DNA of 64,000 bases, taken from Arachis hypogaea. Taxonomy: Eukaryota > Streptophyta > Magnoliopsida > Fabales > Fabaceae. The first letter of the stretch is position 1, and each line of letters begins with the position of its first letter. Below, in pieces: positions 20,034 through 32,100 of the stretch. The DNA lies in assembly GCF_003086295.3 (NCBI RefSeq), contig NC_092044.1:9078843-9142842 (forward strand), given 5' to 3'. The translations under genes were made by a program, and so were the position numbers. Below the pieces are notes generated by a model. That model made no database searches. It was given only the letters and a program-made list of their open reading frames with translations, and was not told the DNA's origin.

Positions 20034-20345
20034 GTCAAGCCATCTCCTTTATCCTGCACTACCGTAATCGAGGCAACAACACCCATCTTCCTTCATCATC
20101 GCCAAAACAGTAATGATCCACCATTGTTGCCATCTCAGAATCAACTATAGAGAGAGTAGAATCGTCCTTATTATAGTAGCATCCGTATATAATAGCATGG
20201 CTTATGCGCTTCTGGGGAGTGAACATAGTTGTTGCAGGAGGCACAAATTAGAAAATGAACAAAGGTAAGAGGGAGAGATAGTTTGAATTAGGGAGTGTGG
20301 GTTTAGGTGGATTTTGGGTTTTGGATCCTTTCGGATGTAAGCCAG
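20034..20345. other. Possible host sequence next to the Tat insertion
   Basis: Not repeat-like by eye. On the minus strand there is a TATA-like ATTATATACGG near 20,185-20,195 and a short ATG frame starting MATMVDHYCFGDDEGRW (from about 20,120) that stops near the Tat end. It could be a first exon of an unrecognised gene. I cannot support a gene call. Confidence 0.25.
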
Positions 20346-20599
20346 ATTTGCCCAATTCTCACCATGTCCCAAAAATAAAAAGAGCGTTATGTGAACTCCA
20401 TTTCATATTTGAACCACCCTTCATTCCAAGAGTTGAGTGAAGTTAAGAGAGAGCTTGGATATCATTATCCCATGGGAGGTCTTACAATTCCTTGCATCTC
20501 TTGAGTTGAGATTGATGAAAAATCTCAAAATGAGATTAACATATACATGTTGAAATAGATTAGTATAGAGAATTAGAATGACAAATTCAAAGAGTATGT

Positions 20600-23235
20600 G
20601 TTCTTTTTTTTTTGTGCAACACAAACTGACAATGAATTCAATCACTCATATGTATAACATCTTTTAATTTTCGAAAAAAGTAGCAGCCTATACATGCAAA
20701 TTTAGTTGCATGAGAAAAATCATATTTGACAGTGCTGATAAATTTCAAGCATGAACATAGCACATCAAAGAAAGAAAACTCTATTGTGGAACCAGGAGAT
20801 CCCTCACCATTTTAACTTTATATAGTCAACTATACCATCAAACTTCAATATTTTAGAGTAAAAAATAGCAGATGGCATCATTTCACAACGTAAGTGTCAA
20901 GCATACCATCATATCCGATTTTATCGACTCATAGGGACTAATATCCTTCATCACAATTCAATTTCTTAGGGAGACATATACTATTACATCTCAATATTGT
21001 TGGATAAAAAAAGTCAGCTATATCATACATCACCACAATTTGATTTTACAAAGTCATATAGGTCAAACATATTACTCTTCCACACATTTCATTTTTCTAG
21101 GCTCACAAGAATAATGAACATGATCCCACAATTTTACGATCAAAACAAATCATTGCACAGCTTTTTTCAAAGGACAATTTCAATTTGATTCACTAGTAAG
21201 TGAACAAAAAAAATCATCACAAAAGAATTGAAATGACTCTACATCTAAGTTGTCATGTTATAAAAGTCCATCACAAGTTGATAATGAACCCAATCACTCA
21301 ATTATTTTCTATTTATATATAACATCTTTCAATTCTTGAGCAGCTTATATATGCAAAGTTACTTGTAGTGAAAAAAGCCAGATTTCACTGTTTAATGTTC
21401 TAATAAATATAAATTTCAAAACATGAACAAGAACACATCAGAGAAAGAAAACTCTATTTTGGAGCCAATAGATCCCTCACTCCATTTCAACTCATTAGGG
21501 CCAAAAGATCATTCACCATATTTCAATGTCATAAGGTCAATTATACCATCAAATTTCAATGTTCATGGGCCAAAAAGCCAAATAACATCATTTCACAACA
21601 ACAGAAGGGTCAAGCAATATCATCATATCCAATTTTTTCGGGTCATATGGACCCTTCAACGCAATTTCATTTCGTAGGGTCACACATTGTATCCGATTTA
21701 ATCGAGGGACTAAAGTCCTTCATCACAATTCAACATAAGGCCACACATATCACCATATACGTACTAAGATCCTTCTTCACAATCCAATCTTGCAGGGCCA
21801 CATATATCATCATTCCAACTTTATCGGGTCATAGGGACTAAGATCCTCACAATCTGTAGGGCAACATATCTTATTACATTTTAATATGATTGGACAGAAA
21901 AAGCCAACTAAATTACCCTTCCACACATTTCAGTTTTCTAGGATCACAAGCATCATCAACATTATTGCGCAATTTTACCATCAACAAATCGAAACAATTC
22001 TGCAACTACATTTGACATGCTGTAAAAGTCAATTATATATCATTCTGCGACAAATTCTTTTTCCAAAAGGCTCAAATATACATTGTACAAGGTAGAATTG
22101 AAATAAATTCAAAGTCTAGAGTTACATCCAAATCATAAAAATAACAGAGAAAACAGTCCATCCCCAAAACTATCAAATGGCAAAACTCAATTGTCCTTAA
22201 TAACAGAAAAATATTTGTGGAAATAAAGAAAAACCAACTCATCCCCAAGATAATACAAAAATAACACCAATAATCGAAAGCAAACCTTTTTCTTTTTTTT
22301 TGGACATGAATATATTCCATAAGAGCAATGATTTGCACACAAAATTTTGTAAAACACAAATTAACTATGAATTCAGTCACTCAATTATTTTCTATTTATC
22401 TATAATATTTTCGACAAAAATAATTATCTATAACATCTTTCAACGCTTGAGAAGCTTATGCAAAGTTACGTGCAGTAAAAAAAACTAGATGTTATTGCTC
22501 ACTGTTATGATAAATTTCAAAGCATGAACACAAAATATCAGAGAAAGTAAACACTATTTTGGAGCCAAGAGATCCCTCACCACATTTGGAGCCAAAAAAC
22601 CCTTCACCAAATTTTAAGGTCATAGGGTCAACTTTACTATCAAACTTCAATATTCATGGGTTAAAAAAGCCAAATAACATCATTTTGCAATATAAGGGTC
22701 AAGCATTTTCGGGTCATAGGGACTAAGATAATTCGACACAATTCAATTTCATAGGACCACACATCATTGTATTCGATATTTTTGGGTCAGGTCATAATGA
22801 CTAAGATCTTTTGCCACAATTCAATTTCACAGGGTCACGCATCATTGTATCCAATTTTTTCGGGTCATAGGGACTAAGATACTTCGCCACAATTCAATTT
22901 CACAGGGTCACGCATTATTGTATCTGATTTTTTTTGGGTCATAGAGACTATGATCTTTCATCACAATTCAATTTCATAGGATCACAGATCATTGTATCTG
23001 ATTTTCTTGAGTCACAAGGACTAAGATACTTTACCACAATTCAATTTTGTATCGCGTCATAAGGACTAAAATTCTTCATCACAATGATTTTAACGGGTCA
23101 TAAGGACTAAAATCATTCATCACAATTCATAAGGCTGAAAATATCGTTACATTTCAATATCATTGGACAAAAAAAAGCCAACTATATTACCTTTCCACAC
23201 GTTTCAATTTTCTATGATCATAAGCACCATGGACA
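20600..23235. repeat. Degenerate tandem array, left part
   Basis: Units share the landmark ATGAATTCAGTCACTCAATT or close variants at about 20,628, 21,286 and 22,367. Each unit includes GATCCCTCACCA-type phrases and short subrepeats of the form GGGTCATAGGGACTAAGAT followed by CACAATTCAATTTCA, about 75-90 bp each. The unit beginning at 22,367 is interrupted by the LINE and resumes at 26,441. No coding capacity is seen. Confidence 0.75.
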
Positions 23236-26200
23236 ACTCCGCCTATGTTACACTTGCGGTACATAGCCGGTCCCAAGCCCGGATAAAGGAGGAGGGTTGT
23301 GTTAGGTCTTCGGCAACCAACGTAAAAATATAGCCGAACCCCCCATGACATGAATCAAAGACATTATTGCGCTAAAGCTAGGTCGTTACCCGGAAGTAAC
23401 GCGCCGTATGGCTCGAGTACGGTGTCAAAGCAAGAGCCGCTGCATCGGTGCCCGGATGTAGTGTTAAATGAGCAAGGGTTCTCGCATTTTCGTGAACGGA
23501 CGAGGGTAAATAAGCTAGTTCACAAAGGAAAAGGTAAAGGTCGAAGCGACAAAAGGTTGAGATTTGGGACATGGAACATAGGCACTCTAACAGGAAAGTC
23601 CATGGAGGTGGTGGATACCATGATAAGGAGGAAGATTAACATTATGTGCCTACAAGAAACGAAATGGGTTGGTGCAAAGGCTAGGGAGTTGGATTCTTCT
23701 GGTTTCAAACTTTGGTATACAGGAAAGGTGAAGAATAGGAATGGAGTTGGAATAATTGTGGATAAGCAGTGGAAGAAGGACGTAGTTGATGTCAAGAGGG
23801 TGGGAGATCGGATCATCTCTATCAAACTTGTGGTGGAGGGAGGTGCTTTTCATGTGATTAGCGCCTATGCACCGCAAGTGGGTTCGGACGAACAACACAA
23901 GATAAGGTTTTGGGAGGATCTAGAGAGTTTAGTTCAAGGCATATCTTTGGGAGATAAGATTTTCTTAGGAGGAGATTTAAATGGCCATGTTGGGAGAGAA
24001 GTGACTGGATATGGGAGTATTCACGGAGGCCATGGTTTCGGGGTGATCAATGCCGAGGGTAAAACTATTTTGGACTTTTCCTCAACTTTTGATCTTCTCA
24101 TCGCAAATACATGTTTTAAAAAGAGAGACGAACATCTTATAACCTATAAGAGTGGCATGACAAGCTCTCAAATCGACTTCTTCTTGTTGAGGAGAGTCGA
24201 CCGGAAATTTTGCATTAACTGTAAAATTATCCCGGGAGAGAGTTTGACAACACAACATAGGGTGCTCGTCATGGATTTTCGCGTTGAGCAAAAGTTGAGG
24301 AAAAGACATCATACGAAGAACCCAAGGACGAGGTGGTGGCGGATGAAAGGTGAGGAACAAAGAAGCTTCCTAAGACGGGTAGGAGAAGAGGCAAGGTGGG
24401 ATGGGAATGGAAGCGCGGAAGAGATGTGGAGGGAGATGGCAGAAGTTATTAGAAGAACAGCAAAAGAAAGTTTTGGTGAATCTAAAGGAATAGGACCAAG
24501 AGACAAGGAGTCCTGGTGGTGGAATGCGAGTATACAAGAAAAGATAAAGATAAAAAGAGAATGCTTTAAAGAGTGGTCTTTATGCCGCAATGCAGATAAC
24601 TGGGAAAAATATAAGGCGGCTAAGAAAGAGACAAAAGTGGCTGTAAGTGAAGCAAGAACAAGAGCATATGAGGGTCTCTACCAGTCTTTGGACACGAAAG
24701 AAGGAGAAAAAGGTATATATAGAATTGCAAAGAGCCGGGAAAGAAGAACGAGAGATTTGGATCAGGTTAAGTGCATAAAGGATAAGGATGGAGAGGTGTT
24801 GGCTCAAGAGGAGAAGATTAATGAAAGGTGGAAGAGCTACTTCTACGAGTTATTTAATGAGGGACAGAAGACTCTTCCGAGCCTTGGTCGATTATGCACA
24901 AGGGAAGAAGATCAAAACTTTGACTACTATCGAAGGATTCGAGACTTCGAGGTAAAAGAGGCTCTAAAGCAGATGAAAAATGGCAGGGCAGTAGGACCTG
25001 ATAATATCCCGATTGAGGTTTGGAAGGGTCTTGGAGGAAAAGGCATCAACTGGTTAACCAAGCTTTTTAATGAGATTTTAAGGTCAAAAAAGATGCCTGA
25101 TGAGTGGAGAAAGAGCACCTTGGTACCTATCTACAAGAATAAGGGGGATATACAAAGTTGCGGAAATTATAGAGGGATTAAGCTTATGAGTCATACTATG
25201 AAGTTATGGGAAAGGGTGATAGAACGGAGGTTGAGAAAAGAGACACAAGTAACAGAGAACAAATTTGGATTTATGCCAGGCAGATCTACCACTGAAGCGA
25301 TATACCTATTAAGAAGGATGATGGAGAGGTATCGTAGTAATAAAAGGGATCTACACATGGTGTTTATTGATTTGGAAAAAGCGTATGATAGGGTACCAAG
25401 GGAGGTCTTATGGAAGGTTTTAGAAAAGAGGAGAGTAAGGATCGCATATATTCGGGCAATTAAAGACATGTATGATGGGGCCACAACTAGTGTGAAGACT
25501 CAAGGTGGTGTGACAGAGGAATTCCCTATTGGTATAGGATTACACCAGGGATCATCCTTAAGTCCATACCTTTTCACATTAGTCTTGGAAGTACTCACAG
25601 AGCACATCCAAGAGCCTGTGCCATGGTGCATGCTTTTTGCCGATGATATCGTCCTTATGGGAGAGTCAAGGGAAGACCTAAATAAGAAGTTGGAGTTATG
25701 GAGAGAAGCTCTAGAAGTGTATGGTCTGTGCATAAGCCGTAGCAAGACGGAATATATGGAATGTAAGTTCAGTCTGAGAAGGGAAAACTCCAATATAGAG
25801 GTGAAAATTGGAGAGAACACCTTACGAAAAGTTAAAAGTTTTAAGTATCTTGGGTGCATCATACAGGATAATGGAGAGATTGAACATGATGTAAATCATA
25901 GGATCCAAGCAGGTTGGTCAAAATGGCGGAGTGCATCTGGTTTTATATGCGACAAAAAAGTGCCTTTAAAACCTAAAGGTAAATTCTATCGCACCGCTAT
26001 AAGACCGGCTATGCTGTATGGTACGGAGTGTTGGGCGGCTAAAGGAGAGCACGAACATAAGCTGAGTGTGGCAGAGATGAAGATGTTGAGATGGATGAGT
26101 GGTCACACGCGATTGGATAAAATAAGGAATGAAGATATAAGGGAGAGAGTTGGAGTAGCACCCATTGTGGAAAAGATGGTTGAATCGCGTCTCAGGTGGT

Positions 26201-26440
26201 TTGGACATGTGAGAAGAAGACCGATAGAACATCCAGTCAGGAGGGTGGATGAGATGGAAGATGGACAAAGGGCGAAAGGCAGAGGAAGACCTAAGAAGAC
26301 CATCCATGAGGTGGTCAAACGAGATCTACATGTAAACGGTCTCTCTGTAGACATGATACATGACAGAGCACAATGACGTCGTTTGATTCATGTAGCCGAC
26401 CCCACTTAGTGGGATAAGGCTTTGTTGTTGTTTGTTTGTT
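23236..26440 (+). mobile_element. Complete RTE-type LINE retrotransposon
   Basis: A perfect 16-bp target duplication ATAAGCACCATGGACA flanks it (23,220-23,235 and 26,441-26,456). The 3' end reads TAGTGGGATAAGGCTTTGTT and closes with short TTG/TTTG repeats rather than poly(A), as in plant RTE elements. A short 5' region (114 bp) precedes the ORF. The homologous uninterrupted array unit at about 27,788 supplies an empty site. Confidence 0.92.
23350..26376 (+). CDS. RTE LINE endonuclease-reverse transcriptase, 1,008 aa, open
   Basis: It nicks target DNA and reverse-transcribes the element RNA at the nick. Residues ~70-310 are an APE-type endonuclease: [32 protein letters not shown] and the terminal [10 protein letters not shown] with its His. 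Residues ~530-810 are the [39 protein letters not shown] and the catalytic [10 protein letters not shown]. The C-terminal ~200 residues include [22 protein letters not shown] and [12 protein letters not shown], a tail common to plant RTE proteins. No frameshift or stop occurs, so the copy could be active or very recent. The first ~45 codons may be untranslated; the ATG at 23,350 is the first in frame. Confidence 0.93.
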   Translation: MNQRHYCAKARSLPGSNAPYGSSTVSKQEPLHRCPDVVLNEQGFSHFRERTRVNKLVHKGKGKGRSDKRLRFGTWNIGTLTGKSMEVVDTMIRRKINIMCLQETKWVGAKARELDSSGFKLWYTGKVKNRNGVGIIVDKQWKKDVVDVKRVGDRIISIKLVVEGGAFHVISAYAPQVGSDEQHKIRFWEDLESLVQGISLGDKIFLGGDLNGHVGREVTGYGSIHGGHGFGVINAEGKTILDFSSTFDLLIANTCFKKRDEHLITYKSGMTSSQIDFFLLRRVDRKFCINCKIIPGESLTTQHRVLVMDFRVEQKLRKRHHTKNPRTRWWRMKGEEQRSFLRRVGEEARWDGNGSAEEMWREMAEVIRRTAKESFGESKGIGPRDKESWWWNASIQEKIKIKRECFKEWSLCRNADNWEKYKAAKKETKVAVSEARTRAYEGLYQSLDTKEGEKGIYRIAKSRERRTRDLDQVKCIKDKDGEVLAQEEKINERWKSYFYELFNEGQKTLPSLGRLCTREEDQNFDYYRRIRDFEVKEALKQMKNGRAVGPDNIPIEVWKGLGGKGINWLTKLFNEILRSKKMPDEWRKSTLVPIYKNKGDIQSCGNYRGIKLMSHTMKLWERVIERRLRKETQVTENKFGFMPGRSTTEAIYLLRRMMERYRSNKRDLHMVFIDLEKAYDRVPREVLWKVLEKRRVRIAYIRAIKDMYDGATTSVKTQGGVTEEFPIGIGLHQGSSLSPYLFTLVLEVLTEHIQEPVPWCMLFADDIVLMGESREDLNKKLELWREALEVYGLCISRSKTEYMECKFSLRRENSNIEVKIGENTLRKVKSFKYLGCIIQDNGEIEHDVNHRIQAGWSKWRSASGFICDKKVPLKPKGKFYRTAIRPAMLYGTECWAAKGEHEHKLSVAEMKMLRWMSGHTRLDKIRNEDIRERVGVAPIVEKMVESRLRWFGHVRRRPIEHPVRRVDEMEDGQRAKGRGRPKKTIHEVVKRDLHVNGLSVDMIHDRAQ

Positions 26441-28250
26441 ATAAGCACCATGGACATTATCACACAATTTTACCATCAATAAATCATTACACAACTTTTT
26501 CAAGGGACAACATCTTATTTGATCGACATAGTAAAAAAATTCATCGCAAAAGAATTGAAGCAATTTTGCAACTAAGTTTGCTAGGCTGTAAAAGTCAATC
26601 ATATATCATTCTGCTGCGGCAAATTCTTTTCCCAAAAGACTCAAACATACATTGTGCAAGGTAGAATTGAAATAAATTCAAAGTCTAGAGTTACATCCAA
26701 ATCATAAAAATAACAGAGAAAACAGTCCATCCCCAAAACTATCAAATGGCAAAATTCAATTGTCCTTAATAACAGAAAAATATTTGTGGAAATAAAGAGA
26801 AACCAACTTATCCCCAAGACAATACAAAAATAACACCAATAATCGAAAGCAAACCTTTTTCTTTTTTTTTTTTGGGACATGAATATATTCCATAAGAGCA
26901 ATGATTTGCACACAAAATTTTGTAAAACACAAATTAACTATGAATTCAGTCACTCAATTATTTTCTGTTTATCTATAACAATTTCGACAAAATAATTATC
27001 TATAACATCTTTCAATGCTTGAGAAGCTTATGCAAAGTTACGTGCAGTAAAAAAACCAGATGTTATTGCTCACTGTTATGATAAATTTCAAAGCATGAAC
27101 AAAAAACATCAGAAAAAGTAAACACTATTTTGGAGCCAAGAGATCCCTTACCACATTTGGAGCCAAAAAACCCTTCACCAAATTTTAAGGTCATAGGGTC
27201 AACTTTACCATCAAACTTCAATATTCATGGGTTAGAAAAAGCCAAATAACATCATTTTGCAACACAAGGGTCAAGCATTTTCGGGTCATAGGGACTAAGA
27301 TACTTCGACACAATTCAATTTCATAGGGCCACGCATCATTGTATCCGATATTTTTGGGTCAGGTCATAGCGACTAAGATCCTTTGCCACAATTCAATTTC
27401 ACAAGGTCACGCATCATTGTATCCCATTTTTTTGGGTCATAGGGACTAAGATATTTCGCCACAATTCAATTTCACAGGGTCACGCATTATTGTATTTGAT
27501 TTTTTCGGGTCACAGGGACTATGATCCTTCATCACAATTCAATTTCATAGGACCACAGATCATTGTATCTGATTTTCTTGAGTCACAGGGACTAAGATAC
27601 TTTGTCACAATTCAATTTTGTATCGCGTCATATGGACTAAAATTCTTCATCACAATGATTTTAACGGGTCATAAAGACTAAAATCTTTCATCACAATTCA
27701 TATGGCTGCAAATATCGTTACATTTCAATATCATTGGCCAGAAAAAGCCAACTATATTACCCTTCCACACGTTTCAGTTTTCTAGGATCATAAGCACCAT
27801 GGACATTATCACACAATTTTACCATTAATAAATCATTACACAACTTTTTCAAGGGACAACATGTTATTTGATCCACATAGTAAAAAAAATTCATTGCAAA
27901 AGAATTGAAGCAGTTCTACAACTAAGTTTGCTAGACTATAAAAGTCAATCATATATCATTTTGCGACAAATTTTTTTCCCAAAAGACTCAAACATACATT
28001 GTGCAGGGTAGAATTGAAATAAACTTAAATTCCAGAGTCACGTCCAAATCATAAAAATAGGAGAGATCCCAGAACTATCAAATGAAAAATCTCAATTGTC
28101 CATAATTCAATAACAGAAAAATAGTTGCAAAAATAAAGAAAACCTAACTTTTCCAAAACCAATTCATTCCCAAGATAATCAAAAAGTAACAAAATAATAA
28201 AAAATCAAACCCTTCTTTTCTTGCAAAAAAAAGCCATCTTTATAATGAAC
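26441..28250. repeat. Degenerate tandem array, right part
   Basis: The sequence resumes the unit interrupted by the LINE, then repeats it: 26,641-27,990 aligns with 22,071-23,235 plus 26,441-26,640 over about 1.35 kb with few changes. A third, more diverged start follows at about 28,000. The empty LINE site is at about 27,788-27,803. Confidence 0.8.
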
Positions 28251-28723
28251 TCCGATGTTAAGCAGCAAAATGCAAAAGAATTTTGGGGCCCGGGGGGAGG
28301 GGGGATGGGGAATCTTTATAAAGAGAACAAACTAAAAAAAATTACCGAAACGTGCAGATAATGAAGTTCTTCTCCCCCATTGTTGATTCATACATTCTTT
28401 AAAACCCTAATCAGGTAGATTTTGCAAAAGCACCAACAATTTTCCTCGCATTCATCGTTGAAATTTTGTTGAACCGAGCCTTTGAAATTCACTCACAGTA
28501 GAGCCTCGATCCCATTATTCCGTTCCCATTATTCAAAGTTATAACAGAGAAAGAAAGAACTCAACAATTGAAAAAAAAAAGAAAAATAAAGAATAACGGT
28601 ACCACAAAATATCAAATTTAAGAGGAACAAGAACCGCTTATGAAGAAAAAGAAAGTTTCGCATTCTTATATAAGTTGCCAATGGCGGTGTTTCACGCTGA
28701 GTTAGTGAATTGTGGACCCTATG
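28251..28723. other. Promoter-like, GC-mixed sequence (minus-strand gene start possible)
   Basis: On the minus strand a TATA box (CTTATATAAGAA, about 28,663-28,674) is followed by a pyrimidine-rich leader, an AGGGTTTTAAAG stretch and a possible splice donor (TTTCG|GTAATT) near 28,345. Only very short ATG frames are present. No product is recognised, so this is recorded as a possible first exon only. Confidence 0.3.
28285..28310 (+). other. G-rich tract with four G-runs
   Basis: Four runs of 4-6 G separated by CCC, A and AT stand out in AT-rich surroundings. The pattern fits an intramolecular G-quadruplex candidate just inside the promoter-like segment. Confidence 0.5.
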
Positions 28724-28935
28724 GTAGCGTTTGTTTTGAGGTACTGAGACAGAGACTGAGAGACTGAAACTCAGTATCGTGTTTGTTAGTTCAGAGACTG
28801 GTACTAAAATTTCTGTCTCTGTCTCTAAAATTTCAGTATTTCAGTACCTCCAAAAAGTAGGGACACAGGGGACTGAAATTTTTAGAGATGAAGACTGAAA
28901 CTTTAATAATATTTTATACCTAAAATACTTTCATT
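28724..28935 (+). mobile_element. Half of a MITE-like repeat (GTAGCGTTTGTTTTGAGG terminus)
   Basis: Starts GTAGCGTTTGTTTTGAGG and contains GAGACAGAGACTGAGAGACT and CTGTCTCTGTCTCT. I recall this repeat as common in legumes, with an inverted copy of the terminus at the other end. The second terminus is not seen, so the copy is truncated. Confidence 0.5.
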
Positions 28936-29168
28936 TCATTTAATAATAACAATTATAATTTTTTAGTCTTTTTAATCCTTTTTTTTCTTTTGTCGTCAAT
29001 GTGACTAATTTGACTTAATCATTTATGACCAGAAGGTCATTCTCTCTCTCTTTGTTGGGCTAATATGTGTTTTAGGAAATATAATAAATTTATTATTAGT
29101 CAAATATTTTAAATTTTTTATTTAATAAATATAAAATAATATTAAAAATTTAAATTTTTTATATTTTT
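28936..29168. other. AT-rich spacer
   Basis: No feature seen. It ends in TTTTT, the target duplication of the next element. Confidence 0.5.
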
Positions 29169-32100
29169 TGTAATACCCAGTCTAACCGAAATTAATTAAA
29201 TAATAAGTTAAGTAGGAGCAAATATGGTTGGAAGATTTGGCAATTGGAATTTGGTGATTTAAATATGATATTTGGATTCAATGAATTTTTTCGAGTCGGA
29301 AGACATAGTTTTCTGCGTAAAAGCGTGCAGTGAAATTTTGACCGGCAGTACCGGCTGAGACCTGTCTGGTACTGCAGCTGAAAAAATTGATTATGAGTAA
29401 ATAGGATTAAGAAATGAGGAATTATAATTAGGGGAGGTAGAAATATTTGAAGTGCGATTTAGAGCGCTAATCTTAAAGGTTTTAGTCCAAAATTGGGCCA
29501 ACAGACAAAAATAAGTGAACCGAGCCTAAGTGGACCCAACATATATAAACATTAGTTATGAGAATTTCAGCTCATTTTGTCCTAAAGAAGGAGTGTTGGG
29601 CGCTGAAATTGGGAAGAGAGAAGAGAAGAGAGAAAACCTAACTCTCTTTGATCTTCAAATCACCATAACTTGAGCTACGGAGCTCCGATTGACGAGCCGT
29701 TTGTGGCCACGCATCGCTCTTCTCATCCTCTACAATTCGATCTAACTTTTGTGGTGAGTATTCCATTCATCTCTGCCCATTTTTCGAAATTTCCCACTGT
29801 TACACGTTTTTGGGTAGTTAGTGTTGAAATCTTGTGATTTTGGGTGTTTAGGGATACTCCAACATGGATTCCAAGTGGGTTCTATCCCTACTTCATATGG
29901 GCTGAGGTAAGAAGTGCTCAAACCCTTGTGATTTGTCATTTTTATGAGCCCTTGGTTGATGTATGTATGTGATATTGGTTATGTTAGTGTATTTGGTAAT
30001 GTTGGTGCACAATTGGGAGATTGGTATTGCTTGAGGAGCTTTGGTGAGGCTCGGAGCTAAGGGTTGGTAGAGGCTTCCATAGAAGAGGCTCAATTGGCTT
30101 GGCTACAAGAGGTACGGTTTAAGTTTCATTTAAGTACCGTGTGGTGTGATGAGAATTCCTAGGCTAGATGTCCCTAGGATTAAGTTTAGATTGTGTAAAT
30201 GGTTGGTGCTAATATGCATAGTTGGTATGTAATGTGAATTAATGATTGGGTTGAGAATTGTGTGGCCTTGTATGCTTGGTGTATTGAAAATTTGATGTAT
30301 TGGGTAATGAGTATTAATTTGTGGTTTATGCATTTAAATTGTGAGATTAGGCCGGAGGCCGGAAAGAGGTAAGGAAGGTAAGTTGATGTGTGCATTGTAT
30401 GATGACACAAGTGATTGGATGAATTTCAGATAATGAATATGTGAATGATTGGATTGGTTATTGAATAATAAGGTTTGAGGAGTTGAAGTGTGGAATTTGG
30501 TAATGTTGAGTGAAATTATGTAGATGAGGTATGTTTGGTTTTGGTTGAGAAATATTATGTGGTCATATATGTGATTATGATTATTGATGTCTTGATGGTA
30601 TGATAATGCATGAGAGATATGTATGTTGTGATATATGCTTGAGGAATGATTAAGGTTGATTTGTGGGTGAAACCACGTGATAGTGAGTATGACATTGATT
30701 ATGTATAATGATGGTTGATTGGAAATAGTATTGTTGGAAATTGGGATGAGGAAGGATGTATGACATGTTGATGTGTTTGTAATTTAGCCATTTGTTTGAA
30801 ATGGGTAAAAATGGTTATATGGCGGTTTTGTGAATCGTGGCAAAGTGTTAATGTATGAGTTTAGGAGGCTTGATGTTGATTTTGGAATATTTTGATTGAT
30901 TTCAAAAAGGGTTGAAACTAGCATATTTTGGTTGATTTTAAAAAGGGTTGAAAATGGCTTGTTTTGAAAAGGGCACCTTGTGGTTTTGTATGAAAATATG
31001 GTTTTTGGGCGTACTTTGATGGGATATAACTTGGACTCTGGATCTTCGTTTTGTACCAAACTTGTTTAGAAGTGAAATTGGATCCGGGATGCCCATGCCG
31101 TTTGAAGAACGGGCGAAAAACGATTTAAAATGAGAAAGTTATGTCCGTCGGAAGAGTTGGGGTTGAATCTGTGAATTCTGCAGCTTATAACTTAGAAAAA
31201 TTTTTAGCAGAATGACCCTCCACGCGTAGGTGCACTTGGCGCGTACGCGTCGTTCTTCAAGAAGGCACCATCCACGCATGTGCTGCACCTATTGCCCAGC
31301 CATTTTCCCGAGAGTTGTGCCAGAGTTGTGTCTGGGGCGCAAATGCACCCACGCGTATGCGTGGCTGACGCGTACGCGTCGTCTGGCTGTGTTTCAATCT
31401 GCGTGTCCGCGTATATGACGCATACGCATCGATGAGCTTTGTGGCCATCCACGCGTGCGCGTGAAGTACGCGTGCGCGTAGCCCGGTTTTCATCCCAAAG
31501 TTGATTTTTGAGTTTTAAAAGCTAAATCTCATACTTCTAAGCCTCCGATCTCACCCCTTATGTATTAAATCATTATGATATGCCTAGCAATGAGAAAGGA
31601 GCTAGGGGATGTGGTAACTTGGAATGAAGCAAGGGGAAAAGTTATGATCAATGATGATCAAAGATGATTATATGAGATACGGAGGATGGCGGTGGAAGTA
31701 CCGTGTATGCCATGAGCCGAAGGGCTATATTTATTGATAAATGGTTGGTTCTTGATTGAACCATGAGCCAGATGACTGAGTTATTGCCAGATACGACGGA
31801 GCCATGTGATAAATTGGCTAGTTCTGCATTGAACTGTGAGCCGGATGGCTGAGTTATTGCCGAGTTACGACAAAGCCATTATGAATTATGGCTGAGTATA
31901 AAGGCATATATGATAAATGAACGAATATGATAAATGAGTAATGATGGAAAGTGTTGAATGTAAGCATGCTTGTGTTTTCTCTCTGGTTGTAAGGGTGACA
32001 GGGCACCGATACCCTCTAATGGCGATAGGGCGCAGATACCCTCTAATGGCGACAGGGTGCAGATACCCTCTAATGATATTAATACGCAACAGAGAGACTG

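Noticed and set aside
23378..26602. Minus-strand frames opposite the LINE ORF.
   Set aside because: Shadows of the 1,008-codon EN-RT frame.
30130..31059. Several minus-strand frames inside the Tekay-like LTRs, repeated at 37,186-38,136.
   Set aside because: Present because both LTRs are copies; low-complexity translations without family resemblance.
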